In this document: positions 1 through 7,098 of the stretch, piece after piece
Position numbering within the stretch: position 1 is the stretch's first letter
Layout: each line of letters opens with the position of its first letter
Assembly (NCBI GenBank): GCA_050747865.1
Contig: JBOGJI010000138.1
Coordinates: 1 to 8,990, forward strand
Length of the DNA stretch: 8,990 nt
Direction: 5' to 3'
DNA from: JBOGJI01 sp050747865
GTDB lineage: Bacteria > Acidobacteriota > Thermoanaerobaculia > Multivoradales > JAHEKO01
Notes under the pieces: model-generated
What the model was told of the DNA's origin: nothing
The model's input: the letters and a program-made list of their open reading frames with translations, nothing else
The model's database searches: none
Position numbers and translations under genes: made by a program

Positions 1-1
1 A

Positions 2-1273
2 GACAAGCAGTATCGGTCGTGGGAGCCGCGCCAGGGTTTTCTCCTGCCGCCATCGCCTTTGGACTGGCTGCCGGAAGGGCATCTAGCGTATTTCATCTTG
101 GAGCTTCTCGATCAGTTGGATGTGACGCAGATCGAGCGCTCGATTCGGTCGAAGGACGCTCGCGGGACGCGTCCGTACTCGCCGGCGATGATGACGGGTC
201 TGTTGCTGTACGCCTACTGCGTGGGTGTGTACTCGTCGCGCAAGATCGAGCGAGCCACGTACGAGGACGTGGCGTTTCGGATATTGGCGGGGGGTCAGCA
301 TCCCTACTTCACGACGATCAACGAATTTCGCAAGACGCACCTGGAGGCTCTGTCGTCGCTATTCGTTCAGGTCCTGCAGCTATGCCGCAGGGCGGGCCTG
401 GTGAAGCTGGGTCACGTGGCGATGGACGGTCTGCGCCGCATCCGGCAGGCGAAGGCGGAGCTGGAGGCCGAAGCTCGTGCGAGTCGTGCGGCGGAGCTTC
501 GAGAGCAGGCCGAGCAGGCGCGGCAGCGTGCGGCGCAGGAGTCGCGCAGCGACAAGGCCCGCAAGGCCGAGGAGACTCGAGCTCGCCGCCGCGAAGAGCA
601 GGCTGCGGCTCTCGACGAAGCCCGCGTCGAGGACTTCGTGACACAGGAGGGCTTGCCGAAGCATCGAGTCCGGACACGACCCGATGGAACGCCTCACCCG
701 AAGGCCCAACGCAATTTCGTCGACTCCGACAGCCGGATCATGGAATGCGGTGGGAGCTTCTTACAAGGGTACAACTGCCAGCTGGCGGTCGACGAGGAGC
801 ATCAGATCATCGTCGCTCAGGCGGTGACGAATCAGTGTCCGGACAACGGCAACCTCGTCCCCCTGTTGGACCAGGTTGCAAGGTACTGTGGGCGCAGCCC
901 GACGCACGCTACGGCCGACGCGGGCTACTGGTACCCGCAAGCCGAGGAGGACTGCTGCAAGCGAGGCACCGATGGCTATGTCGCCCCGGATCGGCAGCGG
1001 CGCGGAGGGGATCCGCCGCCGTCGGCACCGAGTGCTGCCGAGCAGCCCACTGAAAGGGATCGCATGCGAGAGAAGCTGCGGACGGTGCAGGGGAGAGCGA
1101 TCTATGCCCGGCGCAAGGCGGTGGTGGAGCCGGTCAACGGTCAGATCAAAGAGGCTCGCGGATTCCGGCGCTTCCTGCTGCGCGGTCTCAACGCCGTCGG
1201 CGGGCAGTGGTCGCTGGTCTGCACCGGCCACAACATCCTGAAGCTCTACCGGGCCGCCCAGGCCGCCACCTGA
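2..1273 (+). CDS. IS1182-type DDE transposase, 5'-partial, probably internally deleted
   Basis: This is a transposase of the IS1182 type (DDE/RNase H fold), expected to cut and rejoin the ends of its own insertion sequence. The reading frame is open to the left edge: codons from position 2 read DKQYRSWEP and continue into LPEGHLAYF, the usual N-terminus of this subgroup. The real start is therefore a few codons outside the window, and the TTG at 59 is internal. The catalytic triad is visible as Asp in HVAMDG (codon at 425), Asp in TADAGY (codon at 917) and Glu in VVEPVNGQIKEARGFRRF (codon at 1127). The C-terminus, with GHNILKLYR, is complete. Family members normally continue after the first Asp with a TKxKANASKHKAMSY-like block and tens of further residues. 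Here MDG joins directly to LRRIRQAKAELEAEA, so roughly 60-70 residues seem to be missing in frame. Residues after this are Ala/Glu/Arg-rich and probably helical. The family call is strong; activity is doubtful. Confidence 0.9.
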   Translation, partial: DKQYRSWEPRQGFLLPPSPLDWLPEGHLAYFILELLDQLDVTQIERSIRSKDARGTRPYSPAMMTGLLLYAYCVGVYSSRKIERATYEDVAFRILAGGQHPYFTTINEFRKTHLEALSSLFVQVLQLCRRAGLVKLGHVAMDGLRRIRQAKAELEAEARASRAAELREQAEQARQRAAQESRSDKARKAEETRARRREEQAAALDEARVEDFVTQEGLPKHRVRTRPDGTPHPKAQRNFVDSDSRIMECGGSFLQGYNCQLAVDEEHQIIVAQAVTNQCPDNGNLVPLLDQVARYCGRSPTHATADAGYWYPQAEEDCCKRGTDGYVAPDRQRRGGDPPPSAPSAAEQPTERDRMREKLRTVQGRAIYARRKAVVEPVNGQIKEARGFRRFLLRGLNAVGGQWSLVCTGHNILKLYRAAQAAT

Positions 1274-1435
1274 CCGGCCTTCGCCAAGCCTTCATCGGCC
1301 AGGCTGCCGGGACCGATCCCTCCACGGCGCCACGCAGATCGTTACCCAAGACCTCGAGGTCGTGATGCCAAACGATCCCTTCATCATCGCCACATATAAC
1401 CAGCGGCGACACCAGCTGCTATCCGGTACACGCTC

Positions 1436-1591
1436 CTAGCCGTGGACGACGCCGTGGCCCGAGTGGCGCAGGCGATTGAACTGCCCGTAGGTATCGTCGA
1501 GCTCGAGCCGGATGGCGGCTGTTGCCGTGGTCGTCGCGCTTCCGATCTCCGCTTGCTCGAACTCGATTCCGTCGACGTACCAATCGATCAT
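1436..1591 (-). CDS. Possible small minus-strand ORF, 51 aa, unknown
   Basis: A minus-strand ORF begins MIDWYVDGIEFEQ and ends GHGVVHG before a TAG. A GGAGGT Shine-Dalgarno sequence lies 9 nt before the ATG. The frame stays open for about 22 more codons upstream, reading GYPEAELSGEGGISD just before the Met. It could therefore instead be the 3' end of a larger gene broken by rearrangement next to the insertion sequence. The predicted composition is plausible for a folded protein: acidic and aromatic residues near the start, then an alternating hydrophobic stretch ending IRLELDDTYGQF. I do not recognise a family, so no function is assigned. A chance ORF remains quite possible; the ribosome binding site is the main argument for it. 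Confidence 0.3.
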   Translation of the reverse strand: MIDWYVDGIEFEQAEIGSATTTATAAIRLELDDTYGQFNRLRHSGHGVVHG

Positions 1592-1824
1592 GTCGGAGAT
1601 ACCTCCCTCTCCTGAGAGCTCGGCTTCAGGGTATCCAATCCTAGCGTCGCCTCTTACGCCGAGCCCAGCGCATCAGGCTCGATCGGTACGAGATCGCACT
1701 TCACAGCCCGTTTCCAGCGGGCCGAGGTGAGCGGTGGGCGTGCAAGCGATTAGAGAGCGTGGGACGGGCAATCCGAGCGAGTGGGAAAACCCGGCAGGAT
1801 GGGACCTCTCACCTATCCAGCAAC

Positions 1825-1842
1825 GCGCGCGAACGGGCGCGC
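1825..1842 (+). promoter_or_regulatory. GC stem-loop abutting the metallopeptidase ribosome binding site
   Basis: GCGCGC at 1825-1830 pairs with GCGCGC at 1837-1842 around a 6-nt loop (GAACGG). The hairpin ends exactly where the Shine-Dalgarno sequence AGGGAG (1843-1848) begins, 7 nt before the ATG at 1856. In mRNA it could affect ribosome access. In DNA this rich in GC, a 6-bp stem may also be chance. Confidence 0.3.
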
Positions 1843-1855
1843 AGGGAGAACGCCA

Positions 1856-3778
1856 ATGCGAACCCTCCGGATCCCGTCCTTCATCCTGACCGCTCGCATC
1901 CAAGCGCTTCGCGCAATCGTCTTCCTGGCCGCCCTGCTGGTGTTGGGGTCGCTACCCGCGCAGGCCGCACGCTTTACCGTGAGTGCCCGCATCCTCTGCC
2001 CGGCGAGCGTGGTCATGCCGGGAAACCCGGCCCTCACCGCGAACCCGCTCGTCGGGAGCGTCCAGATCGATCCGAGCTTCACGCGATCGGTCAACGTGCC
2101 CTGCGCCGGCATTCGCGTCGTCGCCATGGACGCCGACATCGGATTCGACGGGTTCTGTGGAGCTGCCTATACGGACTCCGGCGGCCGGGTCAATTTCCGC
2201 GGCGATTGCGGCGACCCGTTCCGTCCCAGCCCCGAGGTCTACCTGAGGATCGAGGGAAGGAGCTTGAACGGCTTCAGCGTGGGCATCATCGAACCCAACC
2301 TGATCGAGCGCGCCCTCGATCAGATCGTGGCCGTCTGGCAGCGATTCGTCGAGGACGGCGTGCCTGTTGCGGTGCCGGCCCTGGATCAACTGCGCACGCA
2401 TCAGACCTCCGAGTGGGAGACGCCGTGGCGGCGAGTGGCCAACGGAGCGTCGCTCGCCCTCGGTGATTTCGCCATCGGCATGGGCGGCAACATGCTCGCC
2501 GGCCCGCAGTCGTTCATGGCGGCCCGCCAGTATTGGGCTACGCACTTCACCACGCTGCGGCTGCGGGCCGGTACGCGCTACCGGCCGATGCATTTCAACT
2601 ACACGATCAACGCGCCGCTGCCCGACTTCACCTCCGCGTTCACGGCCTACGACACGGTGGTGGTCAACTTCTTCAGGAACGCCGGCGGACCGGCGTCGGT
2701 GTCGCTCAACGCCACCGCGCACGAGATCGGGCACGTGCTCTACAACACGTATCACAGCGACAACCTGCACTGGGTGGCCGACTGCCTGGGCTTCTTCTGC
2801 TTCCGCCCTCACGCCCTGTGCGGCGGGGAGCGATTGAAGTTCGCCTGGTACGAGGGTTTTGCCAACTTCGTCCAGGACTATGCCTATCAGCAATGGGTCT
2901 GGCCCACGTGGACGTGGCCGCCGCCGCCCGCGCCGACCGCGGTGCCTCCGGCGGGGCCCCCACCCTTAGTGCTCATTCCCTTTGACGGTTGCGCCGTCAC
3001 GGGGGGTCCCACCACCATACCGCCGCCGCCGACACCACCCGTGATCACAGGCCCCCGGGCGATGTCGTTCGAAGGCAATGTCAGCGGCCTGCTGAACAAC
3101 GTCTTCTTCGGGCCGGTGCGGCCGCAGCTGCTGACGGCGGCGAATCCGCGGTCGGGCGGCTTGGCTTTCCTCTGTCCGAACGGCAGTGCTCCCGTACCGG
3201 CGCTCGACGGCAGCGGCGCGCTCGAATGCGTGGTGGCGGTGCCGGCGACCTGCGACCGGTACGCCGACCACGCACACCTCGAAATCGACGCCGTCGGCGT
3301 TGCCGACCGGTGCCGCTATACGTCCGAAAACCCACGTTGCCGCAACGCGCCCCCAGGTCGCAACACTTCGTGCCCCTACGACCCCGTGGTGCATGTAGGG
3401 GACCAGCCGTGCGGCGGAGGAGAGATCCGCCTACCCGGCCGCGACGCCTGCCCGGTGCGCGTGCCGGCCAGTCACACTCTGCCGAACGGCAATCCGCGCC
3501 CGCGTCCGGACGGCACCCCCGACTTGATGCTCGGCGCCAGCGCCACGGCGCCCGGCGGTCAGGCCTGGTTCGCCCTGCCCGACCTGGACGACGTCATGGG
3601 CTGGGTGGACGAGACCGGGAGAGCCGGCCCCCGCGCCCACCGCGCCGAAGAGTTCTGGCGACTACGCATCCGTCGCTGGTGCGCGCTGCCGGATGGGCTG
3701 CGCGACCGCTACTGCAACCCGACCCGGTCGCCGAGCTTCTTCGGCGAGTTGACCGCTCTCGACGCCGGACTGATGTAG
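1856..3778 (+). CDS. Exported HExxH metallopeptidase-like protein with transthyretin-like N-terminal domain
   Basis: This is a 640-aa exported protein, probably a zinc metallopeptidase of the gluzincin type. I chose the ATG at 1856 because AGGGAG lies 7 nt upstream and it gives a clean signal peptide: basic start, hydrophobic core at about 20-33, AQA cleavage near residue 37. Residues about 70-135 resemble a transthyretin-like/CarboxypepD_reg beta-sandwich (VPCAGIRVVAMDAD, then YTDSGGRVNF and PEVYLRIEG). The motif HEIGH at 289-293 supplies two zinc-binding His and the catalytic Glu. YEGFANF, 40 residues later, places Glu333 as likely third ligand. A proline-rich stretch (about 347-400) follows, then EGNVSGLLNNVF, which resembles the helix seen after the zinc site in related enzymes. 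The C-terminal half is Cys-rich (disulfides likely) and ends FFGELTALDAGLM. The next gene starts 12 nt downstream. Substrate and exact family are unknown; the protease role is inferred from motifs. Confidence 0.75.
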   Translation: MRTLRIPSFILTARIQALRAIVFLAALLVLGSLPAQAARFTVSARILCPASVVMPGNPALTANPLVGSVQIDPSFTRSVNVPCAGIRVVAMDADIGFDGFCGAAYTDSGGRVNFRGDCGDPFRPSPEVYLRIEGRSLNGFSVGIIEPNLIERALDQIVAVWQRFVEDGVPVAVPALDQLRTHQTSEWETPWRRVANGASLALGDFAIGMGGNMLAGPQSFMAARQYWATHFTTLRLRAGTRYRPMHFNYTINAPLPDFTSAFTAYDTVVVNFFRNAGGPASVSLNATAHEIGHVLYNTYHSDNLHWVADCLGFFCFRPHALCGGERLKFAWYEGFANFVQDYAYQQWVWPTWTWPPPPAPTAVPPAGPPPLVLIPFDGCAVTGGPTTIPPPPTPPVITGPRAMSFEGNVSGLLNNVFFGPVRPQLLTAANPRSGGLAFLCPNGSAPVPALDGSGALECVVAVPATCDRYADHAHLEIDAVGVADRCRYTSENPRCRNAPPGRNTSCPYDPVVHVGDQPCGGGEIRLPGRDACPVRVPASHTLPNGNPRPRPDGTPDLMLGASATAPGGQAWFALPDLDDVMGWVDETGRAGPRAHRAEEFWRLRIRRWCALPDGLRDRYCNPTRSPSFFGELTALDAGLM

Positions 3779-3790
3779 GAGGCCACGACC

Positions 3791-4552
3791 ATGATCCGTA
3801 CCCCGCTCGTGCTTCTCACCCTCGGCGCTGCCATTGCGGTCGCGTCGGCGCAACCGCCCACGCTGCCGCGGACCACGCCGCCGAACAGAGTTACGGACGT
3901 GACGGTCCACAACATCGCTCTGCCGCTCGACCCCGGGGAGGCCGAACGCCTGCGGCGGCGCTTGCGCAGCTCGCTGGAGCAGCAAGCCGCGGCCGCCCCC
4001 CATTCCAGCGCCCTGCTCTCGGCCGGCCTGCACCCTGAAAGCGATGTGGTGGAACAGGCTGACGCCGCGGAGCGAGCGGGAACGATCGGCCCTGTCGGGG
4101 TCGGCCTGGCCCTGCCGCCGCCGCCCGGTCCGAAGATGGCCGTGGACCCGGCGCTGGCCGAAGTCACCCGCCTGCAGCTCCGCGCCCGGCTGGATCGCGA
4201 CCCGACCGCAGCGGAGCTCACGGCGGAACTGCAGGCCTTCGATGCTCGCGTCGCGCGCGCGAACCAGTGGTTGGTCGCCAACCGTACACGCCTCGCCAAG
4301 GTCTACGCCTCCGCCGGCACCTTGCCGCCTGCCTTCGACGACGCGGCTCTGGACCCGGCGCCACCCGATCGCCGGAGCGATACTCCCGCGGTGCGCGACG
4401 CCTTCCGCGAGCTCTTCCGTGCGCTGCTGGCCCAGCCCGATCCGACCGGTACTACCCCAACGACGACCACCCCAGCGACCCCGCCGATCACGCGCGATCC
4501 CATCCCCACCCCGCAGCCCGACGCCGTCCCGAGACGCCCCACCCGTCCATGA
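3791..4552 (+). CDS. Exported protein of unknown function, partner of the metallopeptidase gene
   Basis: This 253-aa protein matches no family I recognise. The ATG at 3791 is supported by AGGAGG, which overlaps the stop codon of the metallopeptidase gene and lies 8 nt from the start, so the two are very likely co-transcribed and probably co-translated. The N-terminus is a signal peptide (MIRTPLVLLTLGAAIAVASA, cleavage near residue 20). The mature protein begins with a Pro/Thr-rich stretch. It then has probable amphipathic helices (LDPGEAERLRRRLRSSLEQQ, and later AAELTAELQAFDARVARANQ), with a PPPPGP linker between them. It ends with about 30 low-complexity Thr/Pro residues. It has no Cys and no transmembrane segment after the signal, so it is probably periplasmic or secreted. 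The context suggests work alongside the metallopeptidase, for example as substrate, inhibitor or chaperone, but nothing in the sequence decides between these. Confidence 0.7.
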   Translation: MIRTPLVLLTLGAAIAVASAQPPTLPRTTPPNRVTDVTVHNIALPLDPGEAERLRRRLRSSLEQQAAAAPHSSALLSAGLHPESDVVEQADAAERAGTIGPVGVGLALPPPPGPKMAVDPALAEVTRLQLRARLDRDPTAAELTAELQAFDARVARANQWLVANRTRLAKVYASAGTLPPAFDDAALDPAPPDRRSDTPAVRDAFRELFRALLAQPDPTGTTPTTTTPATPPITRDPIPTPQPDAVPRRPTRP

Positions 4553-4582
4553 TCGATTCCGACCCAACGCTGGCGTCCGCGA

Positions 4583-4605
4583 CCTCCCGCTCGTGGCCCG
4601 GGAGG
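4583..4605 (+). terminator. Weak terminator-like hairpin after the exported-protein genes
   Basis: CCTCCCG (4583-4589) pairs with CGGGAGG (4599-4605) around a 9-nt loop, about 30 nt after the stop codon of the exported-protein gene. The stem is a perfect 7 bp of mostly G/C. No run of T follows, so this is at best an atypical intrinsic terminator or a 3'-end stabilising hairpin. Confidence 0.3.
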
Positions 4606-4638
4606 CGGGGCGGTGCACTTCTCCACCCCGCTCCTCAG

Positions 4639-4668
4639 AGCCTGTGAATGAATCTCCCATGGGTCGCG
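4639..4668 (+). repeat. Left terminal inverted repeat of the MITE-like element
   Basis: It begins AGCCTGTGA, then has 4 unmatched bases, ATCTCCC, 1 mismatch and TGGGTCGCG. All three conserved blocks recur in inverted orientation at the right end. Directly outside is CTCAG (4634-4638). Confidence 0.65.
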
Positions 4669-4803
4669 TTGCGAGCGCCGGACCAACGCGCTTCGCGCGT
4701 CGGTGCCCGCCTGCTGCAAGGAGCCGCGACGCAGGCGATGCCGTTGTATCGTCGAGGAGCGGCGACGCGGCAGCAGGCCCCACGCCGCCGCAAGCCCCTG
4801 GCG

Positions 4804-4833
4804 CGCGACCCACGGGAGATGTGCTCACAGGCT
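4804..4833 (-). repeat. Right terminal inverted repeat of the MITE-like element
   Basis: Read on the minus strand it starts AGCCTGTGA, then GCAC (unmatched), ATCTCCC, G (mismatch) and TGGGTCGCG. It is followed on the plus strand by the second CTCAG copy (4834-4838). Confidence 0.65.
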
Positions 4834-4867
4834 CTCAGTTGACGAGTCCCTCGCGCCTCGTGCCTGC

Positions 4868-4876
4868 TGTTATCAT
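4868..4876 (+). promoter_or_regulatory. Candidate extended -10 promoter for the DAHP synthase operon
   Basis: TGTTATCAT matches an extended -10 element (TG, one base, then TATCAT, 5 of 6 consensus bases) in an otherwise very GC-rich region. It lies about 70 nt before the DAHP synthase ATG and 30 nt after the MITE-like element. A TTGACG exists at 4839-4844 but is 26 nt away, too far for a normal -35/-10 pair. If real, transcription would start near 4883. Extended -10 rules come from sigma-70 promoters and may not transfer to this organism. Confidence 0.4.
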
Positions 4877-4948
4877 ACCCCGCGACCGCTGTACGGACCG
4901 CGCGCCGTCGACGCGCCGTCTATGCGGCGTCCCTGCGAGGCTCACCCC

Positions 4949-5979
4949 ATGCTCATCGTCATGAAGATGGACGCCACCGCCGCGGAGGTGGACGGCGTCG
5001 TCGAGGTGATCGAATCGCGGGGCCTCAAGGCGCACCCCATCCCCGGGGCGCAGCGCACCGCGGTCGGCATCACCGGCAACCTGGGGGTGGTCGAGCCGGC
5101 GCTCTTCGAGTCGCTGGCCGGCGTGCTGGAGGTCATTCGGGTCAGCCATCCGTACAAGCTGGTGTCGCGGGAGTTCCGGCCCGACGACACGGTGGTCGAG
5201 GTGCGCGGCGTCCGCATCGGCGGCCCCGAGCTGGCGATCATGGCCGGCCCCTGCTCGGTGGAGAGCCTGGAGCAGACGCTGAGCATCGCCCGGCGGGTCC
5301 AGGCGGCCGGCGCACGCACTCTGCGCGGCGGCGCCTTCAAGCCGCGGACGTCTCCGTACAGCTTCCAGGGCCTGGGGGTGGAGGGCCTGAAGATCCTCGA
5401 CCGGGTCCGCCAGGAGACCGGCCTCGCGGTGGTCAGCGAGGCCACCGACATCGACGTGCTCGACCGGGTGGCGGAGTACGCCGACATCGTGCAGATCGGC
5501 GCCCGCAACATGCAGAACTACACGCTGCTCAGGCGCGCCGGCGCGTGCGGCCGGCCGGTGCTGCTCAAGCGGGGCTTGAACGCGACGCTGGACGAGCTGC
5601 TGCTGGCGGCCGAATACATCCTGGACCAGGGCAACCCCGACGTCATCCTCTGCGAGCGCGGCATCCGTACCTTCGTGGAGCACTCGCGCAACACCCTGGA
5701 CGTCGCCATCTTGCCGGTGGCGAAGCGGCTCTCGCACCTGCCGATCATCGCCGACCCCAGCCACGCCGCGGGGCGCGGCGCCATGGTGCCGGCGCTGGCG
5801 CGTGCCGCCGTGGCGGCCGGCGCCGACGGGCTGATCGTGGAGGTCCACGACCATCCGGAGCGGGCGCTGTCCGACGGCGTGCAGGCGCTGCTGCCGGAGC
5901 AGTTCGACGAGCTGATGGCTGAGCTGCGGCAGCTCGCCCTGGTGGTGGACCGGCAGCTCACGGCACCGGTCGCAAGCGC

Positions 5980-5983
<4 letters not shown>
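4949..5983 (+). CDS. aroF: 3-deoxy-7-phosphoheptulonate (DAHP) synthase, type I-beta with regulatory N-terminal domain
   Basis: This enzyme condenses phosphoenolpyruvate and erythrose 4-phosphate into DAHP, the first step of the shikimate pathway, in the cytoplasm. The ATG at 4949 has GAGG 8 nt upstream and gives 344 aa, close to the Thermotoga maritima type I-beta enzyme. From this start the residues fall on the same numbers as I recall for that enzyme: metal ligands Cys102 (AGPCSVE), His272 (ADPSHAAG), Glu298 (IVEVH) and Asp309 (LSDG), with substrate-binding Lys131 in FKPRTSPYSFQG. Residues 1-70 form the ferredoxin-like/ACT-like domain (MLIVMKMDATAAEV to VSHPYKLVSREF), which in the Thermotoga enzyme mediates feedback inhibition by aromatic amino acids; the same control is likely here. 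The frame is open farther upstream into the MITE-like element, but that part has no family similarity. Its stop overlaps the carA start by 4 nt. Symbols vary between organisms (aroF, aroG, aroA). Confidence 0.95.

Positions 5984-7094
<1,111 letters not shown>

Positions 7095-7098
<4 letters not shown>

Larger units (their letters stand above)
1274..1855. other. Intergenic stretch, mostly without recognisable content
   Basis: This 580-bp gap lies between the transposase stop and the exported metallopeptidase. It should contain the right end of the insertion sequence, but the left end is outside the window, so the terminal repeat cannot be matched and the boundary is unresolved. By eye it is less GC-rich and less codon-structured than the genes on the right. 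Short frames on both strands overlap one another. Only the minus-strand ORF at 1436-1591 has a decent ribosome binding site. A small GC stem-loop sits just before the downstream start. I see no clear promoter. Confidence 0.5.
4639..4833. mobile_element. MITE-like element with terminal inverted repeats and CTCAG target duplication
   Basis: This 195-bp segment is bounded by imperfect 30-bp inverted repeats (4639-4668 and 4804-4833), both starting AGCCTGTGA and matching at 25 of 30 positions. The 5-bp sequence CTCAG occurs directly outside each end (4634-4638 and 4834-4838), as expected for a target-site duplication. An alternative reading is a terminus starting GAGCC with a 3-bp TCA duplication. 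The interior has no convincing gene and holds two hairpins: 4680-4707 with a TTC loop, and 4709-4778 with GCCTGCTGC/GCAGCAGGC arms. The size, inverted repeats, duplication and lack of a transposase fit a miniature inverted-repeat transposable element, moved by a transposase encoded elsewhere. It lies between the exported-protein pair and the aro/car operon. The family is unknown, and whether the transposase at the window start could act on it is untestable here because that element's ends are not visible. Confidence 0.65.

Noticed and set aside
59..61. TTG at 59 as start of the transposase
   Set aside because: The frame is open to the left edge and the upstream codons encode typical family sequence (SWEPRQGFLLPPSPLDW), so the start lies outside the window.
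1188..1412. 74-aa minus-strand ORF starting GTG (SPLVICGDDEGIVWHHD)
   Set aside because: Its second half is the antisense of the transposase 3' end and is Arg/Pro-rich shadow sequence. No homology is recognised.
1274..1450. Right terminal inverted repeat of the insertion sequence
   Set aside because: The left end is outside the window and no copy of the MITE termini (AGCCTGTGA) is present here, so no boundary can be supported.
1512..1730. 72-aa plus-strand ORF resembling a lipoprotein (ALPISACS)
   Set aside because: No basic N-terminal residues and no clear ribosome binding site. The rest is low-complexity Ser/Pro, and it lies opposite a more plausible minus-strand ORF.
1952..2893. 313-aa minus-strand ORF
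   Set aside because: It is antisense to the metallopeptidase gene, with His/Arg/Val-rich composition typical of GC-rich shadow frames.
3662..4828. 388-aa minus-strand ORF spanning the exported-protein gene
   Set aside because: Gly/Arg/Ala-rich shadow of the plus-strand gene. The plus strand has signal peptide and ribosome binding site support.
4839..4876. TTGACG and TATCAT as a -35/-10 pair
   Set aside because: The spacer is 26 nt, far from the usual 16-18; only the extended -10 is kept as a candidate.
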